From Paenarthrobacter aurescens TC1 (GTDB taxonomy: Bacteria > Actinomycetota > Actinomycetes > Actinomycetales > Micrococcaceae), in contig CP000474.1 in assembly GCA_000014925.1 (NCBI GenBank), forward strand, positions 186,001 through 250,000: a DNA stretch of 64,000 nt, read 5' to 3'. The translations under genes were made by a program, and so were the position numbers. Of this stretch, positions 9,039 to 17,150 are shown one piece after another (the stretch's first letter is position 1; every line of letters starts with the position of its first letter). Below the pieces are notes generated by a model. That model did not search any database. It was not told the origin of the DNA and saw only the letters and a list, made by a program, of their open reading frames with translations.

Positions 9039-9913
9039 GCTGATGTCCTTGCGTTGTAGTCGAGTTCTGTGTTGTGGAGGGCCAGACGCCCTTCCGGGCC
9101 CAGGTCAACAGTGAAGTTTCCGTCCACGAGGGCCGCGAGGTCTTGCGGAGCCCGCCACGCGACGATGTCCACGGCGCTGCCGGTGAAGTCGGGGCGCGGG
9201 TCCAGAGGGTGGGCGGTATTGGCCAGTACCAGCACCGCGTCCATGTGGAGGAGAAGTTCGACGGCGGCCCCGGCACCGGCGCTGCCGGCGAACTGGATGC
9301 GGCCGTCCCGTTCCACGGTGACGCCTTTGAAGAAGGACAACGACGGCGGCAGTTCCCTTTGGCCGACCCCGTGCTTCATGCCGCCAAGAGTGAGGAGTTC
9401 GCGGCCTGCCGGTGACGGGCTGTGGGCTGAGCCGGCACCGTACTTAGCCGTGTTACCAGCCAGGTTGGTGGTGCCGGTGAGGGCATCGTGATTGCCGGAG
9501 GAATCGGCCACAACGGTTGCCATGAGCCGTCCGGCGTCGGAAAGAAGCGGGTGGCCCGTGGTCATGTAGGCCTGCCAGGGGACTTTGACTGTGTCCGCAA
9601 CGTTGAGCCGCTCATGCTGGGCACCGCTTCGGATGATGACAGCGTGAACGCAAGCATCGCCGTCGAGGTCCGTGAGCCTCAGGCGCGTCCCGCGGGCCAG
9701 TTCCAGATGGGTGTAACGGCCGAAGGCGAGTGTTTCCGCCCAGGTCAGGGAGTCCTTTGCCTCCGCGGGGAGGTTTTGGGTCAAACGTGCAGGGGCCGAA
9801 GCTGGCGGGACGTGGATCATGGTTTCGGCTGCGCGCCCGTGCTGGGCCCGTGCATGCAGCTTGGCGCCGGCAGTCGTGGCGGTGCCGGGAGCGCTTTCAA
9901 GAGTCTGAGTCAT
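9035..9913 (-). CDS. Urea carboxylase-associated protein 1 / putative carboxyguanidine deiminase subunit (DUF1989)
   Basis: A 292-residue DUF1989 protein of the UAAP1 type, the expected partner of the gene at 8382. It shares the fold signature LTDLDGDACVHAVI (compare LDGNQAVDC in the partner), and it has GHPLLSDAGRLMATVV and a C-terminal VLVLANTAHPLDP segment. The start is taken at the ATG at 9913 (MTQTLES). An in-frame ATG three codons upstream (9922) is possible. Neither has a strong Shine-Dalgarno sequence. It follows the permease gene after 62 bp and overlaps the next gene by ATGA. Confidence 0.88.
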   Translation of the reverse strand: MTQTLESAPGTATTAGAKLHARAQHGRAAETMIHVPPASAPARLTQNLPAEAKDSLTWAETLAFGRYTHLELARGTRLRLTDLDGDACVHAVIIRSGAQHERLNVADTVKVPWQAYMTTGHPLLSDAGRLMATVVADSSGNHDALTGTTNLAGNTAKYGAGSAHSPSPAGRELLTLGGMKHGVGQRELPPSLSFFKGVTVERDGRIQFAGSAGAGAAVELLLHMDAVLVLANTAHPLDPRPDFTGSAVDIVAWRAPQDLAALVDGNFTVDLGPEGRLALHNTELDYNARTSA

Positions 9914-9975
9914 GGCAATCATTTCTGTACTGGTGTTGGACCTGGTGCTGGAGCTGGAACTGGCGGTGGCAGGGG

Positions 9976-11499
9976 TCAGCCGGCGGTAGCGCCCTTGTTT
10001 TCCCGGACCCGGATGTTCCGCCGGACCCAGATGCCCAGGAGGAGGACGGCGCCAACCATGATGGGGGCGGAGAAGAGCAGGATCCCGTGTTCGCCGGAGG
10101 GGTCGTACACTTCGGGGCGTGGCCAGGAAAGGTTGACGACCATCAGTGCGCCATACAGCACGGCCAGGATGTTGACCGGCAAGCCCCAACGCCCCAGTGA
10201 GAAGAGCCCGCCCGGCATGGTCTGCCCTACCCTGCGCCAATCGCCCCTGAAACGGCTGAGCAACTGCGGCACCGTGACCATCAGGTACGCCAGGTACACC
10301 ATCACGATGCACACACTGCAGAGGGTGGTGAAGAGTGCTGAGTTGCCGATGTTGATGGCGAGGATGCCCACAGCCAGGGCGCCGATCGCGATGGACGGCC
10401 ACATAGGGGTTCCGCGCTGGGGGTGGACCCGCGAGAGCAGGGCGGAGGCTGGAAGTTTGCCGTCGCGAGCCATGGAGAACACCAGCCGCGAACCTGCCGT
10501 TTGGATGGCCAACGTGCAGACGAAGATGGCGATTGCCACATCAACCAGCAGTACTTTGCCCCAGAAAGTGCCCAGCACGGCAGTGAGTACGTAGGGCAGT
10601 CCCTCGGTGGCGAGCCGGCCGTCGTCCAGACTTGGCGCTGCCATCAGTGCGGCGATGATCATGAGTCCGCCGCCAATACCGGAGATAATCAGTGCGGAAA
10701 GGATGGTGCGCGGGGCCGTCTTGCGGGGGTTCTTGGTTTCCTCCGAGAGTTCGCCGGCGGAGTTGAAGCCCACCATCACGTATGCGGCCATCAATCCGGA
10801 CACCAGGAAGGCACCCACTGCGCCAAGGTCCGAGGTTGTGACAACACTGACGTCCGCTACTACCCCGGGGCCGCGCTGCGCGGCCGAGAACAGGGCAAGG
10901 ATCACCGCGGCGACGCCCACAATCTCGCAGGTGACGCCGATGGAGTTTACGTGCGACATGAGCTTCACGCCCAGGCAGTTGATCACCGTGGTGATCACCA
11001 GGAGTACGGCGCCAAGGATGACTGCGTTCGCCGCACCAGTGGGGGACGTCAGTGAGGGGTCGCCGCCTACCACTTGGAAGCCATCCCACAACTGGGGGAG
11101 GACCACCTGGAGCGCGATGGCTGCGGCGGCAGCAGTGATGACCTGGGCGATGGACATAAACCAGCCGGCGAACCAGCCCACCACCTCGCCGCCCATGCGT
11201 CGCGACCATTGATAGACGGCCCCGGACAACGGGTAACGGGCGGCGAGCTCCGCGAAGTTCAATGCCACAAGCAATTGGCCCACCAGTACCACCGGCCACG
11301 TCCAGAAGAAGGCCGGACCGGCAAAGGAGTAGCCGAAGGCGAAGAGCTGGAAGATGGTGGTGAGGATGGAGACAAACGAAAAACCTGCGGCGAACGATGC
11401 GTAGCGGCCCAGCTTGCGGTGCAGGGTGGGCTGGTAGCCAAGTGCTGTCAGGTCTGCATCGTCGGTGCGGCTGGTCGCCGTCGAAAGGGTGGAAGTCAT
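9976..11499 (-). CDS. APC-family permease of the urea/guanidine carboxylase system
   Basis: A 507-residue integral membrane transporter of the amino acid-polyamine-organocation superfamily with about twelve hydrophobic helices. It contains the family-typical GFNSAGELSEETKNPRKTAPR segment after helix 6 and an N-terminal cytoplasmic tail. As first gene of the carboxylase operon it matches permeases known to travel with urea carboxylase genes, so uptake of guanidine, urea or a related nitrogen compound is inferred. The ATG at 11499 is preceded by GGAGA at good spacing. The frame stays open upstream to a GTG at 11577 without a Shine-Dalgarno, so a 26-residue extension is possible but unlikely. 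Confidence 0.9.
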   Translation of the reverse strand: MTSTLSTATSRTDDADLTALGYQPTLHRKLGRYASFAAGFSFVSILTTIFQLFAFGYSFAGPAFFWTWPVVLVGQLLVALNFAELAARYPLSGAVYQWSRRMGGEVVGWFAGWFMSIAQVITAAAAAIALQVVLPQLWDGFQVVGGDPSLTSPTGAANAVILGAVLLVITTVINCLGVKLMSHVNSIGVTCEIVGVAAVILALFSAAQRGPGVVADVSVVTTSDLGAVGAFLVSGLMAAYVMVGFNSAGELSEETKNPRKTAPRTILSALIISGIGGGLMIIAALMAAPSLDDGRLATEGLPYVLTAVLGTFWGKVLLVDVAIAIFVCTLAIQTAGSRLVFSMARDGKLPASALLSRVHPQRGTPMWPSIAIGALAVGILAINIGNSALFTTLCSVCIVMVYLAYLMVTVPQLLSRFRGDWRRVGQTMPGGLFSLGRWGLPVNILAVLYGALMVVNLSWPRPEVYDPSGEHGILLFSAPIMVGAVLLLGIWVRRNIRVRENKGATAG

Positions 11500-11598
11500 C
11501 GGGTTTCTCCGTGTCTGGAACGGGATGTGGAACCAGCCCGGAGAGGTTTCTGACCACCCGTCCGGAATATCGGTCACTTGATAGTTTTCCAGCGCGGT

Positions 11599-11636
11599 GT
11601 CCCCGCAGCGTTTCGCCTATGTAAAGCCTTGGTTAC
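11599..11636 (-). promoter_or_regulatory. Putative GlnR-type nitrogen-control box
   Basis: Reading the minus strand, four pentamers GTAAC, TTTAC, GAAAC and GGGAC are each separated by exactly six bases, giving a strict 11-bp period. The GlnR consensus of actinobacteria is gTnAC-n6-GaAAC repeated at this spacing. The box lies about 100-137 bp upstream of the permease start, in the space shared with the divergent TetR gene. A role in nitrogen-limitation control of the operon is inference. Confidence 0.5.
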
Positions 11637-11727
11637 CGCGTATTTCCGGGGTGTAAATGAAAACTCACCATCTTGGGAGCACCTAATGAAGGGGCCCTTT
11701 GCAGTCGCCGCGATGCAAGAATGAAGG

Positions 11728-12426
11728 GTGACTACAGCCGGACCGGGACGCCCCCGCAAGCAGCAGGCGGTGCGCCCTGGAGCCACCGCCCGTGACGAAA
11801 TACTGGACGCGGCAGCCGAGCTTTTCACGGGGCAAGGGTTCGCGAACACCTCCACGCGGGCCATCGCCGATGCCGTGGGAATCCGGCAATCGTCGCTGTA
11901 TCACCACTTCTCCACCAAGGACGAGATCCTGGGTGAACTCCTCGGCGGGACGGTATCCACCAGCCTGGACTTCGCGCGGGCGATTCGTCAGCACTCGGCT
12001 GACGCTGTGTCGGCTGCGGCACGACTGCACGCGGTGGTGCTGTTCGACGGCTCCCAGCTCTGTAATTCCCGCTGGAACCTCGGGGTGCTCTATCACCTGC
12101 CGGAGGCGAGGGCCGAGATCTTTCAGCCGTTCATGGCAGCCCGAAAAGAACTCAGGACCATCTACTCGGAGCTGGGTCGGGAGCTCGCGCGCGTTTCCGA
12201 TGCCGACCAGGGCCTCGGAGATACCGCATTCCGGCTTGTGGAGTCCCTGATCAACCTCCGCGCGGACGGACTCATCTCAACGGACTCGGCGTCCACCACG
12301 GCAGATACGGTGATGATCCTCGCCGGCCTCAAACGGGAGCTTCCGGCGGTGAGGACTGCCAGTAGAGATCTCATCAGCCGGTTTGGAGACGTACCCGAGC
12401 GGGTGTCGTCCATGAAAAGCGCCTAG
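11728..12426 (+). CDS. TetR/AcrR family transcriptional regulator
   Basis: A 232-residue regulator with an N-terminal TetR helix-turn-helix (about residues 18-65, including RDEILDAAAELF and IRQSSLYHHFSTKDEIL) and a helical ligand-binding domain. It is divergent from the five-gene carboxylase operon and shares a 228-bp intergenic region with it, so it probably controls that operon and itself, with a pathway metabolite as ligand. The GTG start at 11728 is chosen because the conserved N-terminus begins right after it; the Shine-Dalgarno is poor. Its stop overlaps the convergent gene by four bases. Confidence 0.9.
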   Translation: MTTAGPGRPRKQQAVRPGATARDEILDAAAELFTGQGFANTSTRAIADAVGIRQSSLYHHFSTKDEILGELLGGTVSTSLDFARAIRQHSADAVSAAARLHAVVLFDGSQLCNSRWNLGVLYHLPEARAEIFQPFMAARKELRTIYSELGRELARVSDADQGLGDTAFRLVESLINLRADGLISTDSASTTADTVMILAGLKRELPAVRTASRDLISRFGDVPERVSSMKSA

Positions 12427-13046
12427 TAATCAACCTGCCGCTTCAACTTGTTCCCCAGCCACAGCATCGCCAAGCTCACCAGCAGGAAGCCGACTGAGAT
12501 GGCCACGGCAAACACCACCACGCCGCCCCAACCGCCGGCCCGGGCGGGATCGATGAACCAGTACGGGTACCAGTTGACGAACGCACCGCGAATGAGGCTG
12601 TAAACCAGGTAGCCAATCGGGTAGAGCAGCCAATACCAAATGTGCTTGGGGCGCAGGGTGGCCCTGGGCGGTTGAAACAGCCAGTCCGCAACCATCACCA
12701 CGGGCATCAGATAGTGGACCACAAAGTTGACCCAGGGGAGCAGGGATCCAAGGTCTTCGCCAGCCAGAAGGGCACCAAATACCAGGCCCACCACGGCCAT
12801 GGCGATGGTGGCAGTGCCCCGAGTGACGTCATCAAGCTCGCTGGGGCGCTTCCGGACCAACACCCTGTAGCCGCTGATCAGGAGCACCAACGCGGCGAAG
12901 ATGTTGGACAGGTTGGTGAAGTAGCTGAAGAAGTTCCAGAAGTCGTAGCCCATGCCCAGATGAACCGTCAGCTGTGTTCCCACCGCCACCAAGGTCAGAA
13001 GGCCAAAGAAAAAGCGTCCCCCGATAAGCACATTCCGTTTGGTCAT
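12423..13046 (-). CDS. Pr6Pr family integral membrane protein
   Basis: A 207-residue protein with six predicted transmembrane helices. It carries the FTNLSN motif in the second helix region and the C-terminal WYPYWFIDP pattern typical of the Pr6Pr (FAR-17a/AIG1-like) bacterial family, whose biochemical role is unknown. The ATG at 13046 is preferred over one at 13055 because GAGGA is properly spaced before it. It converges with the TetR gene (4-bp overlap). Confidence 0.82.
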   Translation of the reverse strand: MTKRNVLIGGRFFFGLLTLVAVGTQLTVHLGMGYDFWNFFSYFTNLSNIFAALVLLISGYRVLVRKRPSELDDVTRGTATIAMAVVGLVFGALLAGEDLGSLLPWVNFVVHYLMPVVMVADWLFQPPRATLRPKHIWYWLLYPIGYLVYSLIRGAFVNWYPYWFIDPARAGGWGGVVVFAVAISVGFLLVSLAMLWLGNKLKRQVDY

Positions 13047-13101
13047 GCCTCTCATCCTCGCTGAACACCCGGCTCTGGAGGCACCCGACACCCCGGCAGG
13101 A

Positions 13102-14475
13102 TTACGTGATCAGCAGTTCCAGCGCCTCAGCCAGATGACCCACTTCGCGCACAGAGAATCCCTCCGGGATAACACCGGCACCGGCCGGGCTCGCCGGAAC
13201 AATGGCGTGCGTGAAGCCAAGCCGGTGTGCTTCCTGGATGCGCTGGTTGATCCCCGGCACGGGACGCACCTCGCCGGCCAGGCCAACCTCGCCGAAAGCA
13301 ATCAGCCGTTGGGGGAGTGCCTTGCGGGACTTCGCCGACGCCACAGCCAGTGCGACGGCCAGGTCCGTGGCCGGTTCGGTGAGCTTCACGCCGCCCACGG
13401 TTGCCACGTAGGAATCATCCTTGTGAAGCATGCAGCCGGCCCGCTGCTGAAGAACTGCCAGCAGCATGGCCACGCGGGAGCTCTCGAGCCCACTGGTTGC
13501 GCGGCGGGGTTGCGAGTTGGCGCTCTCGGCAAGGAGCGATTGAACCTCCGCCAGCAGCGGCCTGCGACCCTCCATGGTCACTGTGATGCACGTGCCCGAA
13601 ACGGGCTCACGCGTGCGTGAGACGAACAGCCCGCTGGGATCAGCCAGTCCCTCGATGCCGGCCTCATTGAGGTCAAAGCATCCGACGTCGTCCGTGGCGC
13701 CATAGCGGTTCTTGACGGCCCTCAGCAGGCGCAGGCGGGAGTGGCGCTCGCCTTCGAACTGGCACACGACGTCCACCAAGTGTTCCAGCAAACGCGGGCC
13801 GGCGATGGTGCCTTCCTTGGTTACGTGGCCCACCAGCAGCGTGGTCATGTTGCGTCGCTTGGCCGCTGAAATGATCGACGCCGCGACCTCGCGAACCTGC
13901 GACACACCACCGGCGCTGCCTTCGACATCCGCGCTGCTCAGCGTTTGCACGGAGTCCACAATCAGCAGCTTGGGTTCCAACTTCTCCACCTGGCCAAGCG
14001 CCTGCCCGAGATCAGTTTCGGCAGAAAGATAAAGAGTATGGGCGACGGCGTCGATCCGCTCAGCGCGCAGCTTCACCTGTGCCGCGGATTCTTCGCCGGT
14101 GATGTACAGGACATCCTGCCCGGTGCGTGCGAACTTCGCCGCTACATCCAGCAACAGCGTGGACTTCCCGACGCCGGGCTCCCCGGCCAGCAGGATTACG
14201 GCACCTGGAACGAGCCCTCCGCCGAGGACGCGGTCCAGTTCGTCCACTCCGGTGGGCAGGAACGCCGCGGTGGTCCCATCCACCTCAGCGATACGGCGGG
14301 CCGGCTCTAAAACGGTTGCCGCCGCCGTCGTACGCGCTACGGTGGCGCCGTACTCCTCAACCGTTCCCCAGGCCTGGCACTCACCGCAACGGCCCACCCA
14401 CTTGACGGCCGTCCAGCCGCATTCGGCGCACTTGTAAGCGGGTGTTTTGGATGCGCGGGAGGTCTTGGAAGCCAT
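13102..14475 (-). CDS. radA: DNA repair protein RadA (Sms)
   Basis: A 457-residue RecA-like helicase that processes recombination intermediates. It has an N-terminal C4 zinc finger (CAECGW...CGECQAWG, residues 16-36), an ATPase core with Walker A GEPGVGKST, the RadA-specific KNRxG motif present as KNRYG, and a C-terminal Lon-protease-like domain (about 290-457). No Shine-Dalgarno precedes the ATG, but TACGCT lies seven bases upstream, suggesting a leaderless transcript. Confidence 0.97.
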   Translation of the reverse strand: MASKTSRASKTPAYKCAECGWTAVKWVGRCGECQAWGTVEEYGATVARTTAAATVLEPARRIAEVDGTTAAFLPTGVDELDRVLGGGLVPGAVILLAGEPGVGKSTLLLDVAAKFARTGQDVLYITGEESAAQVKLRAERIDAVAHTLYLSAETDLGQALGQVEKLEPKLLIVDSVQTLSSADVEGSAGGVSQVREVAASIISAAKRRNMTTLLVGHVTKEGTIAGPRLLEHLVDVVCQFEGERHSRLRLLRAVKNRYGATDDVGCFDLNEAGIEGLADPSGLFVSRTREPVSGTCITVTMEGRRPLLAEVQSLLAESANSQPRRATSGLESSRVAMLLAVLQQRAGCMLHKDDSYVATVGGVKLTEPATDLAVALAVASAKSRKALPQRLIAFGEVGLAGEVRPVPGINQRIQEAHRLGFTHAIVPASPAGAGVIPEGFSVREVGHLAEALELLIT

Positions 14476-14482
14476 GGGTTCA

Positions 14483-14488
14483 AGCGTA
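14483..14488 (-). promoter_or_regulatory. -10-like hexamer for leaderless radA
   Basis: TACGCT on the minus strand is followed by seven bases and then the radA ATG. With no ribosome binding site present, the arrangement fits a leaderless actinobacterial promoter. Confidence 0.35.
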
Positions 14489-14514
14489 GTGGCGGGGACT
14501 GACAGTATTAGCCG

Positions 14515-15642
14515 CTAAAGCGCCGGCAGGACCGCCCGGGCCTCTTCCGGCTCCATCCCGCTCGCCTCCAGCAGGTCCACCATGAGCGGACGGAACAGCA
14601 TGACCACGGTTTCGCCCTCGAGCCTCTGGACGTCGAGCATCTTGGGATGCAACCGGGCAGCGATGTCCGCGAGCTCGTTGCGGGCACGGCGGAGGTGAAC
14701 CCTGCGTGTCCCTTCGCTCTGCTCGGAGAGGCCGATGGTCATCTCATCGATCGCAGCAGCGGTTTCCTGCAGGACTTCGGAGATACTGTCGATCGCTTCG
14801 TCGGACAACGCGGCATGGTTGATCGCACTGGTGAGGCGCCGCGCAAACACGCGGCTGTTACGCAGCGCAAGATCGATGTACTCCAGCGAATGCTCCAAAC
14901 CGGCGAGTTCGTCGCGATGCCTCCTGTGGGCTGGTGCCAGCGTCGCAACTTCACCGGAAGCCCGTAAAGTCTGCCGCATCCGGTCCACCAGCGGCTGGCA
15001 GTTTCGGCCACGTATCAGGGCATGCCAGGCCTGGGTGGAATCGCTGTCGATCATGGCCTTGGCACATTCACGCAGCACTTCCGCGAGCTCATACAAGATT
15101 TTCTGTACGTCCTTGCGGGGCTCCCGCCGCGGATCCTTCGGCACCAGAATGGTCACCAGCAACGCAAAAACGCCGCCGATCACGGCGTCCAAACTTCGCG
15201 TGAAAGGCCCGCCGGCCGGCGCCGGCAGCAGCACCACCAGCAACGACTGCAAACCCAGTTGGGTGGTGAAGATCGTGCCGCTGTCCAGGAACCTGGCCAA
15301 CAGGATAGAGAAGAGAAGAACGACGGCGGCCTGCCAGATCCCGGCGCCCAGCCAGTGAAGCAGCAGGTCGCCAACCACGATGCCCAGTGTGCAGCCAAGG
15401 CCTACCTCGATCACGCGACGCAGACGCGGATCGCGGGAGAAGCCGAGCGCTATCAAGGATGAAGTAGCAGCGAACAGCGGCCCTTGATGACCGAGCACGT
15501 ACTCAGCGAAAGCGTAGGCGCCCACAGCACACACCGTCATCTGGATGGCCGGCGTCAGGGAATTGCGGCTACGGACCAGGCCCGTCCGGACTCTGGCACG
15601 CAGGAACCTCTTGCTTGCAGAAAATCCCTTCGCGGCGGCCAT
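14515..15642 (-). CDS. FUSC family / aromatic acid exporter-like membrane protein
   Basis: A 375-residue membrane protein. Residues about 25-175 hold roughly six transmembrane helices that match the N-terminal half of FUSC/ArAE exporters. The rest is a soluble, mainly helical cytoplasmic domain rich in Arg, Glu and Leu. The family exports aromatic acids or other hydrophobic anions; no substrate can be assigned here. The ATG at 15642 is selected; TAGACT lies seven bases upstream, again leaderless-like. Longer upstream frames lack family similarity. Confidence 0.82.
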   Translation of the reverse strand: MAAAKGFSASKRFLRARVRTGLVRSRNSLTPAIQMTVCAVGAYAFAEYVLGHQGPLFAATSSLIALGFSRDPRLRRVIEVGLGCTLGIVVGDLLLHWLGAGIWQAAVVLLFSILLARFLDSGTIFTTQLGLQSLLVVLLPAPAGGPFTRSLDAVIGGVFALLVTILVPKDPRREPRKDVQKILYELAEVLRECAKAMIDSDSTQAWHALIRGRNCQPLVDRMRQTLRASGEVATLAPAHRRHRDELAGLEHSLEYIDLALRNSRVFARRLTSAINHAALSDEAIDSISEVLQETAAAIDEMTIGLSEQSEGTRRVHLRRARNELADIAARLHPKMLDVQRLEGETVVMLFRPLMVDLLEASGMEPEEARAVLPAL

Positions 15643-15649
15643 GCGTTCC

Positions 15650-15655
15650 AGTCTA
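15650..15655 (-). promoter_or_regulatory. -10-like hexamer for leaderless FUSC gene
   Basis: TAGACT on the minus strand lies exactly seven bases before the ATG at 15642, the same distance as seen for radA and for the gene at 30317. Confidence 0.35.
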
Positions 15656-15747
15656 TTTGCCCGGCTGGCGTTCCTACGAAGTGCAACTACCGCAGGGCAT
15701 GTTCCGCTCAAGGTGGCGCGCGCCGCATAACCCAATGGTCCGCCGTC

Positions 15748-15769
15748 GTTCACCTTCCGTTCACCTTTC
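15748..15769 (+). promoter_or_regulatory. PHO box (PhoP binding direct repeats)
   Basis: Two consecutive 11-bp direct repeats GTTCACCTTCC and GTTCACCTTTC match the PhoP-binding unit defined in Streptomyces (GTTCACC core, 11-bp period). A weaker third unit GTTACCTGCGC begins at 15782. They lie about 120 bp before pstS, as expected for phosphate-starvation activation of pstSCAB. Confidence 0.8.
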
Positions 15770-15891
15770 ACCGCAGGTCCCGTTACCTGCGCTCCTTACC
15801 TTCAGTAAAGGAACACATTGGTCCATAGCTCGCGCACGCCGAAATCTCCGTTCGGCCCGCATCGAAGAATCCCTGGAAGGGGCACATCCAA

Positions 15892-17013
15892 GTGAAGGCA
15901 ACTCACTTCGGCCGCAACGCGGCAATCGCGGTCATCGCAGCCGGCGCTCTCGCGCTCACTGCTTGCGGTTCAGACAACGCAACGGGCACCACTGGCGGCA
16001 CCCAGTCGGCAGCCTCCGGCCCCAAGGTCACCGGCACCCTGACCGGCATTGGCGCCTCCTCCACCGGCGCAGCAATGGACGCCTGGAAGGCCGGCTTCTC
16101 CGCCGCAAACTCCGGCGCAACAGTTCAGTACTCCCCGGACGGCTCCGGCGCAGGCCGCAAGGCCATCATCGATGGCTCGGCGCAGTTCGCCGGCTCGGAC
16201 GCCTACCTGAAGGACGAGGAGCTCGAAAGCTCCAAGGCCAAGTGCGGCCCCGAAGGCGCCATCAACATCCCGGTGTACATCTCCCCGATCGCTGTTGCCT
16301 TCAACGTCCCGGGCGTCACGGACCTGAAGCTCGACGCCGTCACCGTGGCCAAGATCTTCCGCGGCGAAATCGCCAACTGGAACGATCCCGCAATCGCCGC
16401 CCTCAACGAAGGCGTCACCCTGCCGGACCTCAAGGTCACCCCCGTAAACCGCTCTGACGACTCCGGCACCACCACTAACTTCACCGACTACCTCGCAGCT
16501 GCTGCTCCCGAGGTTTGGACGGACAAGGCCGCCGGCATCTGGCCTGCAACACTTCCGGGCGAAAACGCCAAGGGCACTTCCGGTGTCGTCAAGGTTGTCA
16601 CCGACACCCCGGGTGCCGTGACCTACGCCGATGACTCCGCTGTTTCCGGCAAGCTGGGCACCGCGTCCATCAAGGTTGGCGACGAGTTCGTCAAGATCTC
16701 CGCCGAAGCCGCTGCCAAGGCCGTCGAAGCCGGCAAGCCCGTTGACGGCCGCGCCGCCAACGACGTCGCCATCAAGCTGGACCGCAAGACCACGGCATCG
16801 GGCGCCTACCCCGTAGTCCTCGTTTCGTACCACGTTGTCTGCACCACGTACGAGACCAAGGAAGTTGCTGACCTGGTCAAGGGCTTCGAAACCTACGTCG
16901 TTTCCGACGAAGGACAGAAGACCGCAGCTGACGCCGCGAAGTCCGCACCGCTCTCCAAGACGCTGCAGGACAAGGCAAAGGCCGCTATCGAAACCATCAA
17001 GGCCAAGGCCTAA
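15892..17013 (+). CDS. pstS: Phosphate ABC transporter substrate-binding lipoprotein PstS
   Basis: A 373-residue periplasmic-type binding protein anchored as a lipoprotein: the signal peptide ends in the lipobox LTAC (Cys at residue 25). Family motifs for phosphate coordination are visible, including GIGASSTGAAMDAW, SPDGSGAGRKAIIDG, FAGSD and NRSDDSGTT. It captures inorganic phosphate for PstCAB. The GTG start at 15892 follows GGAAGGGG at suitable spacing. It is preceded by a PHO box. Confidence 0.96.
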   Translation: MKATHFGRNAAIAVIAAGALALTACGSDNATGTTGGTQSAASGPKVTGTLTGIGASSTGAAMDAWKAGFSAANSGATVQYSPDGSGAGRKAIIDGSAQFAGSDAYLKDEELESSKAKCGPEGAINIPVYISPIAVAFNVPGVTDLKLDAVTVAKIFRGEIANWNDPAIAALNEGVTLPDLKVTPVNRSDDSGTTTNFTDYLAAAAPEVWTDKAAGIWPATLPGENAKGTSGVVKVVTDTPGAVTYADDSAVSGKLGTASIKVGDEFVKISAEAAAKAVEAGKPVDGRAANDVAIKLDRKTTASGAYPVVLVSYHVVCTTYETKEVADLVKGFETYVVSDEGQKTAADAAKSAPLSKTLQDKAKAAIETIKAKA

Positions 17014-17051
17014 GGTTTCCCGGCGGGTTTGCTGAACCCGGCTGAACACTG

Positions 17052-17109
17052 AAGTTCCCTGTCCCGCGCGGGGTGGCCGCAGAGCCGCTCCGCGCAGGGC
17101 AGGGAACTT
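17052..17109 (+). terminator. Long hairpin between pstS and pstC
   Basis: Arms of 20 bases at 17052-17071 and 17090-17109 pair with only two non-identical positions around an 18-base loop. There is no U-run after it. Such hairpins after pstS usually allow partial read-through or protect the 3' end of pstS mRNA, which would raise the binding protein above the membrane subunits; here that is inference. Confidence 0.6.
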
Positions 17110-17150
17110 AGCCATGTAAGACCAGTTCACTGAGACTGAAGGATCGTGAA

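Noticed and set aside
11500..11577. 26-residue N-terminal extension of the APC permease
   Set aside because: The upstream GTG has no Shine-Dalgarno, while the ATG at 11499 has a good one; kept only as an alternative.
11500..11727. Guanidine riboswitch before the carboxylase operon
   Set aside because: I looked for the ACGR-loop hairpins and the conserved ykkC segments on the minus strand and found no convincing match; the GlnR-like repeats explain the region better.
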